NCBI GenBank assembly: GCA_964019135.1
Contig: OZ025249.1
Location: 29,897,759-29,961,758 of the forward strand
Direction of reading: 5' to 3'
Origin: Arenicola marina
Taxonomy: Eukaryota > Annelida > Polychaeta > Arenicolidae
DNA: 64,000 bases
The notes beneath the pieces are model-generated. The model did no database searches. It was not told the DNA's origin and saw nothing but the letters and a program-made list of their open reading frames with translations. Positions 12,101 through 21,199 of the stretch are shown piece by piece. Position numbers and translations under genes: made by a program. Position 1 is the stretch's first letter. Each line of letters begins with the position of its first letter.

Positions 12101-13954
12101 CCCTGACCAATGGAAAGTGCCAGAGGTGCCGGTGGAATGGATGAGTTAGTCTTTTATTAATAAAATAAGTGAATTATTTGTAAATTTGCTATTCTACATT
12201 TTGATATCCCACTTGCATATGCTTCTACCGGTACATTTTCTTTCAGTTTTGTTTGTTCTATCTGCAGGTATCTACTTTTTAATTAGCTGGTATCTCTTCT
12301 GGGTAATTTACTTCCATTAACTATGCATCAGATCTTACTGTTTCACTTCTACCCAACCACAATCAAAAGGTATTTTTTACCAGGGTACAGTTTCAGTGTT
12401 TTTGTTTTCTTTCGCCTACAGCCTGGCTTCAGGGCAGAAGGGACTCACCTCCAGCAGACGAGGTAAGTGTAATCATTTATTATATACCGGTACTCGTTGT
12501 GGGTTGAATATATATACCGGTATTTACTGATATATCTATTTATGTTTCGTGGTTGATTGTGTTCTAAATAATACAAACAATCTCTTTCTGTAGGAAATGG
12601 AGACTAACATGATGGACTCGTTGAGGACACAACATAGAGCCAACGAATTGCAGGAGTCAAGGAAGGTGAGCTGCAGGCCTGTTCTGCTTGTCACAGATAT
12701 ACACATGTATGTGCCGTCGGTCATTGTTTTCCATGTCAGTTTGCTTTATATTTAAAGTAGTTTTTGTTTGTTGCTTTAAGTTGCTATGTAGGAAGAGGGC
12801 CTTTCCAAGGGGTAGTCCCATTACCGTTTTCAAAGAGAGATCTTGTCTTTATTTCCACGCAAACCCGCAAACCAAGAAATTTGCGCATTTCCAAACCTCG
12901 CTCTAGTCGCTGGTAGGACTCGGCAGAACTGGGGTACCGCATTATCTTCATATATCCACTTTTTTTTTAATTTTTCAGTTCTTGATTTATGTGGTCCTCC
13001 ATAATAACCACCACTCAAATAACTTGCATTAATTAATTAACGTCCGTGGCACAGGAAATGTACTTGTTATATGAGTGACAGGAAGGTGCTAGTCTATCTC
13101 TCGTAAATTCGCTGCATCGTACCATTATGTTGGTTCAATATAGTAAGCCTGTTTATATTTTAATTAATTGCTGTCCTTTCTGTTTTGATAGATGGAAGAC
13201 GCAGACAGAGACGCTGAAAAGGCCCAAGACATAATAACACCTCGTTCGAAAGGTAAAATTGAGAACTGAAAGGAAAATGGTAAAATATCATTAATTCAGT
13301 TAATGTAATAGCTATTAGTGGGGAGGGGGGGTTGGCAAAGGATATTTCCGTTGTTCGCGAATGGGGTTTTCGTTTCCCTGTAAACTGGGAATGAGGAGAG
13401 TAATTCTTTTTAAACTGGGAGTTGGATATTAGCCGACCGATTTTCATTTAGCGTGAATTTTAATAGAAGCATTAATTGGAAAATCGCCAATTTTCATATC
13501 CTGTATCCGTCCTTCTATTGTGTATGCGGGGAATTCTCCATCTAATTAATAGTAACGTGGGAATAAAGAAATTAATTCTTCGTGATCTGGGAACACGACC
13601 CCCCCCCCCCCAATGGTGTTTTATGCACTTATCCGATGTCGATTATAAATACTTTTTATTTAAATGAAATATGCATACATCGTTGTTTACAGTATGAACA
13701 CGGACGGTGCAGTGCACAGTACGAAGTCATTAACACATGCAAAATGTCTTCTTTCTCGATAAATATGAAAATCGGTAGATATAATTGGAACAATTTCCTT
13801 TGTAAATGTACGAAAACGCATCTTTTCGATATTTGCATGTAGATCTCTAAATTAACGCCTGTAAGTCTATTACTCCACAGTACAATTCCCGACCTACGGC
13901 GACATGGAGACCGACCCAGGCCAGCATTCTTCTCGCAAGGACAAGAAGACGTAG
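9198..13954 (+). CDS. NDUFAF2: NADH:ubiquinone oxidoreductase complex I assembly factor 2 (B17.2-like, mimitin)
   Basis: Mitochondrial chaperone for a late step of complex I assembly and a paralogue of the NDUFA12 subunit. Exons: 9198-9324, 12055-12144, 12422-12462, 12594-12665, 13192-13252 and 13881-13954. Phases agree at every junction, giving 154 residues (human 169). Family signatures in order: VGRDYLGNRYFE (human VGTDQFGNKYY) at residues 29-40; VPEVPVEWMTWLQGRRDSPP, matching human IPTEWEAWIRRTRKTPP; a charged helical middle; and the tail FPTYGDMETDPGQ. The start at 9198 is the only in-frame ATG before the conserved block. Intron 1 (2.7 kb) carries MITEs and dispersed repeats. A polyadenylation signal follows at 14246. 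The family assignment is from memory of the alignment; the E1/E2 junction rests on donor GTGAGT and acceptor CTCCAG. Confidence 0.9.
9571..9644. mobile_element. 74-bp palindromic MITE with 9-bp target duplication
   Basis: A near-perfect inverted repeat begins TAGTGGCAAATCACCCTGG and ends with its complement CCAGGGTGATTTAGCACTA. Both sides carry the direct repeat GGGGTGGTG (9562-9570 and 9645-9653). A 9-bp duplication is typical of Mutator-like elements. It has no coding capacity and lies in NDUFAF2 intron 1. Confidence 0.7.
9813..9876. mobile_element. 64-bp palindromic MITE with 9-bp target duplication
   Basis: The arms TAGTTCCATCTCCGAAACCT and AGGTTTCGGAGATGGAACTA are complementary over about 25 bp around a short loop. 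The insertion is flanked by the direct repeat AGTTCTAGA at 9804-9812 and 9877-9885. It has the same size class and duplication length as the element 170 bp upstream, but a different arm sequence apart from the leading TAG. Confidence 0.7.
10100..10515. repeat. Dispersed repeat with GACAGGACAG-type palindromic motif
   Basis: Several short motifs of the type GCCCGGGACAG, GTCGGGCAGGTCAG and GCCCGACAGGACAGGCAA recur here, with a weaker trace near 11495-11535. The segment 29240-29345 carries the closely related GTCCGACAGGACAAGTG and GCCGGACAAG. The core can be read as an imperfect hairpin, CTTGTCC-GACA-GGACAAG. It is a low-copy dispersed repeat in this window, with no coding signal and no exact boundaries. 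Confidence 0.4.
13330..13612 (+). repeat. Dispersed repeat, copy 1 (in NDUFAF2 intron 5)
   Basis: About 270 bp align in the same orientation with 18712-18985. Shared blocks include AACTGGGA, TATTAGCCGAC, GGGAATAAAGAAATT and ATTCTTCGTGATCTGGGAAC, followed by ACGACC and a poly-C run. Substitutions and small gaps separate the copies. No ORF or clear terminal repeat was found. Confidence 0.65.
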
Positions 13955-14245
13955 CGGGTGGACCGGCCCATTGTCATCGGACATAACAGTCGCGGGGGTG
14001 AATGGACATTTATGGACAGCGCATGATAGACTGATATACACCCCCCCCCCCCCCACCTCCATCAACATCTTGAGCGATAATCGCATTGGGATCCGCCATC
14101 ACATGCTGGCGCCGGATATACTACACTTTTGGTGTAATCTCTCGCTCACCTGAATTGGGTGCCCGGATTAACTCAATTTGCCCAACAATCATGTATCTGA
14201 TACCTTATGGCCCATTGAATGTCATTAAATCAACTACCGCGTGTA

Positions 14246-14251
14246 AATAAA
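14246..14251 (+). terminator. Candidate NDUFAF2 polyadenylation signal
   Basis: AATAAA lies 292 nt after the NDUFAF2 stop and is followed about 20-35 nt later by a T/GT-rich stretch (GTGGTCCGTTTTTGTTAGG), as expected for a cleavage site. Confidence 0.5.
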
Positions 14252-15382
14252 CAAGCAATGCAGTACTGTGGTCCGTTTTTGTTAGGAGGTTCGGTCTTGA
14301 ACTGTGCCCAACGACAATGGTTGACATTGACAATTATTCATGCCATTGATTTCCCTGCAAATAATAGCGTAGATATTTATTAAACAGAATAACATTTAGT
14401 CTCCATTCCATTCACATCATTTTATCGATATTTGTATGGACACCTGTAGCTGAATGCATCAGAGCGATAGACTTGCAAGGTCGGCATTAGGGCTCATTTT
14501 ATTACCCGTACCTGTTCTACGGTTACTTCACCTTGGCCATCGTTTGATGACTGAAGAGAAGGTCGTGTTTGTAAATATAGAAACAGACGGGGAAAGGTTG
14601 GGTACAGTTGTCAGACACGATAAAACAACAATACTAAAAAGTGCATTTATCTATATATGGTAGACGAACAAAGTCAAATAGAGCTTTACAGTGTAGGTAT
14701 TCAGTTATTTGAGAGGAATGCATGGCAACACACTGAAGCATATGACCTGGCCCACTGTAGTATATGAAAGTAGATGAAAGCCTACAGTTTTATATCGTTG
14801 TCGCCAGTTCCAAGCCCGAGAATATAACATGTTTTTCAAGTTTGAATCGAATGACAAAGAATAAAATGATCTAATTCCGTGGCACATGTAAGTCTATAGA
14901 TCTCGATCACCCTACACATTTCACTGCTAGCGTTCATGATCCTGGTTGTCTGATGGCCTTTACTTTCTCCCATCGAGTTTGAGGCTGTGGTTGCCATACC
15001 CGAAATCGGCACCGAATCATCCACACGACGTCGGACTTGGTTGGTCAATCAGATTCCATCCCACAGCATAAACCTGTTGGTTGCGAAGTACAGTTAAGCC
15101 ATAATTCTCCCATAGCTACCGCATCGCTCTTGATTCGTGCACGATGTGTCAGTGGTGGTATCACGGCCTCCGCTTCCGTCACTGGAAGCTATCGGCTTCT
15201 GATCCTCCAGTCTTTCATTTTGATTTAAAATTATCCTATTCCACGTATCGACGATTAAAGTTGGCGTCTTCACAATTATCGACGATGCTCTTGATTCCAA
15301 TGAATCAGCGCAATGATTTCACGCACCATGTACTTTAGAGATTAAGTTACGGAAAATATGGTTGGATTAGAAACGGTTATCA
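14252..15382. other. Spacer between convergent NDUFAF2 and SMIM15
   Basis: Only short frames occur (70 codons or fewer) with no recognisable product. This interval must hold the 3' ends of both convergent genes. I see no tandem repeats, and no minus-strand polyadenylation signal close to the SMIM15 stop; a TTTATT (AATAAA on the minus strand) near 14376 is the nearest one noticed. Confidence 0.5.
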
Positions 15383-15613
15383 TCAGGCTTCTTTTTGCTT
15401 TCTGGCTTGAGCTATCTTTGCTTCTCTTCGAGCTTTCTTCTTTTTTTCTTTATCCTTGGCATCAATCTGCTTAGCCAGCTGCCATGAAAGGTAAGCACTG
15501 ATGGCAAAGAATGGTGACAAAATCATGAGAACGTAGTAGACAAACTGCCAAGGGTTCTTGCCGGCAAACATTATAATTTCAGCCACAAACTGTTTCCAGT
15601 CCCAGTCAAACAT
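15383..15613 (-). CDS. SMIM15: Small integral membrane protein 15
   Basis: A single coding exon for 76 residues (human SMIM15 is 74). The order of parts matches the family: N-terminal MFDWDWKQFV (human MFDIKAWAEYVVEW), a hydrophobic segment at about residues 20-42 containing VYYVLMILSPFFAISA, the conserved LSWQLAKQIDAKDKEKKKK (human LSWKLAKMIEAREKEQKKK), and a Lys/Arg/Ala-rich cytosolic tail. Family function is unknown. A strong acceptor, a pyrimidine tract ending in TTTTTAG, sits 42 nt upstream of the ATG (exon edge at 15655), so a separate 5' UTR exon is likely further upstream (higher coordinates); it was not located. Convergent with NDUFAF2. Confidence 0.93.
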   Translation of the reverse strand: MFDWDWKQFVAEIIMFAGKNPWQFVYYVLMILSPFFAISAYLSWQLAKQIDAKDKEKKKKARREAKIAQARKQKEA

Positions 15614-15656
15614 CTTGCTTGGTGGTTATGTGGGTCAGCAATACAAATCAGGTATC

Positions 15657-16872
15657 TAAAAAGCAAGCAGAAACAGACTGATTACCTGTAATGCCAAAAA
15701 GATGTAATAAATGAATAATCTAAAGAAAGCATAACATTGAAGTTAAAAATCGTTCAACATTTAAAAAACCGATACAAAAAAGAAATTCTGACACAGCAAA
15801 CATATAGGCTGATGCTGCAATAAGGACCTGGATGTACCCGGTACAATATTTATATAGCCATAACTGGAAGGCCAGGAGTGATATCTGACTTCCAGGTGAT
15901 ACTACCTAAATATACCTTGTCACCCTCGCCATCCACATATCCAAGCCTGATGCTCTTTCCATACAGCATAATAAATATATGCTTAATCACATTTCATTAG
16001 ACATTTACAATAGCTGATAGTTTTAATTTCCTTTCATCAGGTTTATTGTTTAATCAGTTTGAAACAACAAGGAATAATTTAAATTGTTGCTACTGAACAT
16101 GAATTAATCAATCAAAAAGTGCATGAATCCAAATCTAATAATACTTAGTTGAACCCATAAGAGGGCAGGATTTCTAACCTTCAACTTTGCTAAATAGGCA
16201 AGAAAATATGTAGTTTTAGTCCTTGCCTCTTACAATAAAGTAATAATCTTTAAATGTTGACATTTAGACTATCCCCCAGGAAGTCTAGCCAGTATGGGAG
16301 CCACACACAATTCTACCAGTTGCTAATTGGTCTGAATGTATTATTCTACCATCCTCATCGCTGGATGGTGTAGCTTTTATCCTTGAGTTGGAACTAGCAC
16401 CTTCCATATATACTATAAGTTGTGACAGGGAATATATATATATATAGAGATCTCCATTGCATGCAAACAACACCTTATATGTAATCTGACTGCCTGTTAA
16501 CATAGTACTAGTTTATGTTATTTATACCTTTTATATGAATCTGATAGTAGGGCTGCTTGTCTAAGTAGTGGGGAGGGGAGAACAATCCTTCTGAATTGCA
16601 AATTTCTAAGGGCCTGTTTGATTTACATGAAACTTAAACCTGTTTGACAAACTGTTTATTCGACAGGAGAAGAATCAAAACAAATTTGCTCGAAACCATG
16701 AAACTATCGAGAGAGTTGGTTTGATGGTTTCTGTTCCGCAAATTTTTTGTGTGTTCCCAAAATATTGCCAACAGCAACATTATAATCATAAATCTCCAAG
16801 AATTCCTAGATGCCAATCACAGATATCGGAAAAGGTCTTCCTTCGCTTCTGAGCAATTGAATAAATACCTCT
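15657..16872. other. SMIM15 5' intron or upstream sequence, no recognised gene
   Basis: AT-rich sequence with short frames only and a TA microsatellite near 16434-16446. It probably belongs to the intron between an unplaced SMIM15 5' UTR exon and the coding exon. Nothing else stands out. Confidence 0.4.
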
Positions 16873-17056
16873 TTTTATATACTTATATGCTTGGTTTGCA
16901 GCCCCTAGGTATTTCACAGGTGCCATTAATCAGCAAGGGTGGGGGAGGGGTACCCTTATAAACTGTTTATATGTGCCCCCCCCCCTCCACACCACTGATT
17001 TTTCAGCGGCTGTGAAATACCTACAGGGTGCAAGCCAAGCATATAAGTATATAAAA
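16873..17056. mobile_element. Foldback (MITE-like) element, about 180 bp
   Basis: The left arm TTTATATACTTATATGCTTGG continues through GCAGCCCCTAGGTATTTCACAG. The right arm is its complement, CTGTGAAATACCTACAGGG to CCAAGCATATAAGTATATAA. The loop holds G- and C-runs. No convincing target duplication was found, so the ends are approximate. Confidence 0.6.
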
Positions 17057-17162
17057 TTGCTAAAGGTAGGCTACATAACATCATCAGCACTATGATTATA
17101 TACATACACATTATGATAATTGTGCCCACCCCCGCCTTGCCCTCTGCGGTCATCAATTTACT

Positions 17163-17336
17163 CACAGGCACCTGAAACCGAGGCCCGGCGAGGGGAGGTA
17201 GTCTTGGCTTATACCTTAATTACTATCCGAGGCCCGGCGAGGGGGGGTAGTCTTAGCTTGTACCTAGGCTATTATAGGGATTAGGTACAAGCTAAGACTA
17301 CCCCCCCTCGCCAGGCCTCGGTTTCAGGCGCCTGTG
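17163..17336. mobile_element. MITE with CACAGGC termini and 7-bp target duplication
   Basis: The ends CACAGGCACCTGAAACCGAG and CTCGGTTTCAGGCGCCTGTG are inverted repeats. The direct repeat ATTTACT flanks them at 17156-17162 and 17337-17343. The left arm is partly duplicated inside (CCGAGGCCCGGCGAGG at two places), so the right arm can pair with either copy. It is non-coding. A duplication of about 7-8 bp points to the hAT or Mutator groups; the family was not identified. Confidence 0.72.
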
Positions 17337-17407
17337 ATTTACTTTGGCTGTGCATGCCAGTTCCTCCATTAATTTCCAGTTTGACGACCACTCGTCCACT
17401 GTCTGAC

Positions 17408-17539
17408 CACAGGCGCTTTAATCGTGGGACGGTGGGTGGGTGGGGCGGGAGGTGGGGGCGGCTACACTGTCACTGGTATGTCATGACATATCGGTGTAGC
17501 CGCCCCCCTCCCCCTATTGAACAATTTGAAGCGCCTGTG
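17408..17539. mobile_element. Second MITE with CACAGGC termini and 7-bp target duplication
   Basis: The ends CACAGGCGCTT and AAGCGCCTGTG are inverted repeats, and the direct repeat GTCTGAC flanks them at 17401-17407 and 17540-17546. An inner palindrome (GGGGGCGGCTACA with TGTAGCCGCCCCC) forms a second stem. It shares the outer CACAGGCRC with the element 71 bp upstream, so both belong to one family. Confidence 0.72.
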
Positions 17540-17639
17540 GTCTGACTCAGACGTGACCGTCTGTCTGCCACTGTCAGTGTTTACTGACACGGTTTGCTTG
17601 ATGAATAAATACCATAGATCTAATAAGCCAGTTCGTAGT

Positions 17640-17790
17640 TCCGGCGTCGCAAGGCACTATGGGTAATGTCAAAGGTCACGGCACATAAACAAACGCACGT
17701 GTCTGCTGTCAACACGGCGGGTTGCGTGTGAACGCAGCACTTTTAAGGCGATAAACTATTAACAGGCGATAAGCTATTATTTTTTTGAAA
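17640..17790. promoter_or_regulatory. Promoter-like GC-richer segment
   Basis: This stretch has more CpG than its surroundings (GGCGTCGC, ACACGGCGGG, CACGTG at 17697-17702) and an element GGCACTATGGGTAAT near 17651 that resembles promoter motifs of the CCCATAATGC type on the minus strand. It could be the distant SMIM15 5' promoter (minus strand) or drive the orphan frame at 17818. This is an inference only. Confidence 0.25.
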
Positions 17791-17817
17791 TACAAATACA
17801 CTGATATAAGGCCTGAG

Positions 17818-18087
17818 ATGGCTACCTTCGGTCATTTTTGTTTATGGAATGAACAGACTTCAGGCATTTTTTACGAGATCGTGGAATGCCGACCTCTGGC
17901 AATAAGGACTAACTATGGCCGGGCTCTTGCCTACGGGTCGCAATACTTTGCGGTACATGTACCACAAAAAGCAACGGCAAAAGAAGATCGTGCGCGAGCT
18001 GAACGGTATAAAAACTTACTGACAATTGATGACACAGTTTTGCCAGATTCACTCTCGGATTTGACCATAGGCTGGGGGTTTATATAG
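17818..18087 (+). CDS. Hypothetical ORF (89 codons), unrecognised
   Basis: A continuous frame begins MATFGHFCLWNEQTSG and ends LSDLTIGWGFI. Its composition is protein-like, with a charged AKEDRARAERYK stretch and no low-complexity sequence, which sets it apart from the repeat-derived frames nearby. It follows a CpG-richer, promoter-like segment. No family is recognised and no convincing splice donor was seen. It could be a first exon, a lineage-specific small gene, a fragment of a mobile element, or chance. Confidence 0.2.
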   Translation: MATFGHFCLWNEQTSGIFYEIVECRPLAIRTNYGRALAYGSQYFAVHVPQKATAKEDRARAERYKNLLTIDDTVLPDSLSDLTIGWGFI

Positions 18088-18339
18088 ATCCTACCAACTT
18101 GGGAATTAAAATAAATTGGGCCAAACAACCTCAAATGGATCAAACATAACGCGGATTACGTGTCCAGGCCGGGACACAAGACCAGGCCCCATTGATTGAC
18201 TACAGTCTAGCACGCCTAACGACTGCACCAGTGCCGCCCCCCTCGCCTATGTCATTTAAGCATTGCTCTACCCCTCACCCCCCATTAATTCTATAGGTAA
18301 ATGACTAGTTGGGAGTTGGTTGCACATAACCCTAAACTT

Positions 18340-19200
18340 CTGGCGCTACAGGGGCGGAACTAGCTTTTATAATTGGGAGGGGGGGGGGGTGCATCTCGAG
18401 AATCTGCCGAATGCAGGCGATGCATACAGTGAATGGGAATATAAGTAGGGAGGGGGGTGGCCCTTGGGAACATGAGCATACACTGTAACTGTGTTTTCCA
18501 ATGAAATACATCACAGAATGACACTTTGTAGATGCAAGCCAGACAGTTCCAAGGAGGGGGGAGGGGGATTAAACCCAACCCCCTAGAGCAAAGTGATATT
18601 AGGCCTTCTTAGGGACTGTTAAAGTCGAAACTTTTTCAATGACAATTTTTTAGGGAAAATGACATTTTTCTCCGCATGCAACATCAAGGCCATCTAAGGT
18701 GGATGGGCAAGGGTTACTTGCGTTCCTCGGGATTGGGCTTTTCATTTCACCGTGAACGGGGAATGAGGAAAATAATTCTTCTTGAACTGGGAATTGGGTA
18801 TTAGCCGACTGCCGTGATCAAGGATTTTCATGAATCGTGAACTGGAAATTTTAATATTAAATGACCGAGAATCGGGAAATCGTCTACTTAGTATAGAGAG
18901 TTGTGCTTTTAATTGATTATGACCTGGGAATAAAGAAATTTATTCTTCGTGATCTGGGAACACGACCTTCCCTTGCCCCCCCCCCCCCCTTGCCGCTCCC
19001 CCCTCTAAGGTGGAAATCAAGTCCCCACCCCCCCCACAGGTTATAAAAAAAATGCATCACGCATTTTTTTATAGAGCAAAGCCCCCCCACCCGCCACCGG
19101 ACCCCCACCCTTTCTAGATCCGCCCCTGAATGGGGGACTTTTACAGTGCATGGTCATATTTCCAAGGTGTGTGTGGGGGGAGGGGGGGGGGCGCATCTCA
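18340..19200. repeat. Cluster of G/C-run repeats with a second dispersed-repeat copy (18712-18985)
   Basis: 18712-18985 is copy 2 of the repeat at 13330-13612, in the same orientation. Around it lie poly-G/poly-C blocks associated with GGGGCGGAAC or GATCCGCCCC motifs (18352, 19118), the kind of terminus also seen near 26920, 27030, 38590 and 39040. These look like decayed non-autonomous elements sharing a GGGCGGATCC-like end. No coding signal. Confidence 0.55.
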
Positions 19201-19553
19201 CCTCCACATCCGCCCCATGTGCTATTCCGTTGCCGTACAACTACGTACAAGGCTACATTATGATTTATGACACAGCGAGTAGGCCACTGCCAGTACTGAT
19301 GCTTCTCTCTACATTTTTACGCTCTATTCTACTTCCAACAACCGAAAATAGTGGCAGAAAATAAACTAAAGATGTCAGCAGAGATAGTTTGGTTCCTAAT
19401 TGAATATATATCAGCTTTGAAAGCATCTGTCACTGTCCAATTGTACTGTTACACTGTCGTCTGCATTCGACCCCTATAAGTGCATGTTTGTGTGCCGTGA
19501 ACTTTGACCCGGATGCGCAACAGAGTGTGTCGCGCACGCGCACTCAAAACTAC

Positions 19554-19625
19554 GAGGTGGCTTCAGGCCACCTCGTAGGTGGCTTCAGGCCACCTCAGTT
19601 GGCTTCAGGCCACCTCAGGTGGCTG
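19554..19625. repeat. Tandem palindromic minisatellite (GGTGGCTTCAGGCCACCTC, 3 copies)
   Basis: Three close copies of GGTGGCTTCAGGCCACCTC follow one another, the third starting TTGGC. Each copy is itself a small hairpin (GGTGGC with GCCACC) and ends in CCACCTC. Confidence 0.75.
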
Positions 19626-19989
19626 CGAGCGTAGCGAGCTCTTTAGATAACACACACGTAAAAGAACAGGAAGTCGACCCCCAGTGTAACATGTTTGCAC
19701 ATGCGTTTAAATGTATTCTGGGAAATGTCATGTTTATTTTTTTGTCAAAAACTTATATGCAGCCCAAACCCGCACATTCACAAAAGAATGTACATAATTG
19801 GTAGATAATTCACATACAAAAACATAATTCCAACTGATGAAACGCTGATCATAGCGACAACATGCATGTTTCCACTCTCCTGACGGAGGGCGCTAACACG
19901 CGCGCGCGCTGCATTCGCTTGGTGGCAGCACAAGTCGAACGCGCAGACGACAGTTTCAGATCTGTTAGCAGTTTAGCAGGCTTCGTTGA

Positions 19990-21180
19990 TTTTTCAACAT
20001 TGTTAACGTCTAGTCTAGCTTTTGTAAATATTTATCAAGGTTGGTGATACATTAAAGTGCTAAGGTAACTTATTTGTGTAATATTTAGATCTAGCCTATG
20101 AGTTAGATCTATTTGACAGTTCATCAGGCGCCAGTGTAGGATCCATAGTCAGTTTTGACCCTGACCAGGGGCAGGGGACCATTTGACTCTTTTAGCTAAT
20201 GTTTACTGAGCTTTTCAGTAAAATAGACTTCTAATCGACTAGATCTAATATAGATCTTGCTGGAAGTTAAGTTAATGTAAGTTCCCTAAAACTTTTAGTT
20301 TAAGTTGGAATTAAGCTTTAAACAATTTGAGGCAAAAATTGCTTCGTTAACGTTACAACGTCAACATGTTTATAGATCTAAGACTAAGACTTAGGATCCA
20401 GATTTAGATCCGTTAGGCCTACAATCTAGTTTAGCTTTTGTAAATATAGATCAAGGTTGGTGATCCAATTAGTGCTAGATCTAACGTCACATTTAAAACA
20501 TATGAGTTTCACCACTTATTTGTGTCACATTTAATTAACTGGGTTATTTGACAGTTCATCAGGCGTCCGTGCAGGATCCGTCAAGAAATTTTGACTGGTT
20601 CCTGGACAAGCTAAAGGAACCATTTGATTGGGACAATCGTCTTTTAGCCTTTCATTAAAATAGACTTCTAATACAGATCTATCTGGATCTGAGCTTAAAA
20701 GTGAGGCAAAAATTGCTGTTGTTAGATCTAACTGATTTTTAACAAAACTTTTAATTAAGCTTAGTCTACATCTTTTTTCTTTAGAGATAAGTTAGATCTA
20801 TTAAGACCTTCGAACATCTATCCATTGGCATTCTTTAAGTTTACTATAAAAAGTAACCTTACTCTGATTATCGAATCAAAGCAATATCTGTGTTCATTCA
20901 AGTGGGCTGTTTGAAAGTTCATCAGGCATCCGTGTAGGATCCGTCAAATAACTTTTACTTCTAATATAGATTCAGCTAGAAGGTAATGTACAAAGCTGGA
21001 TCCAAGCTTTAAAGATTTTTTTTTGGTTTATAACAAACCCTTCGCTTAAGATTAGCCTAGATCTACATCTACATCTAGAGATAAGTTATCAAGATCTTCG
21101 AACATCTATCCATTAGCATTCTTTATTATATTTAAGAAGTAGTACAGTAGTCCAATTATCAAATCAAAACAAGTTGTGCT
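19990..21180. repeat. Degenerate direct repeats, roughly 360-430 bp period, AGATCT-rich
   Basis: The block GTTCATCAGGC followed by GTAGGATCC or GCAGGATCC occurs near 20119, 20554 and 20918. CTTTTGTAAATA then ATCAAGGTTGGTGAT occurs near 20019 and 20433. ATAAGTTATCAAGATCTTCGA-type blocks recur near 20788 and 21080. The whole stretch is unusually dense in AGATCT and TAGATC words. This looks like an old tandem array of 3-4 units. No conserved ORF. Confidence 0.55.
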
Positions 21181-21199
21181 CCCCTTCTTTAGTACATCT

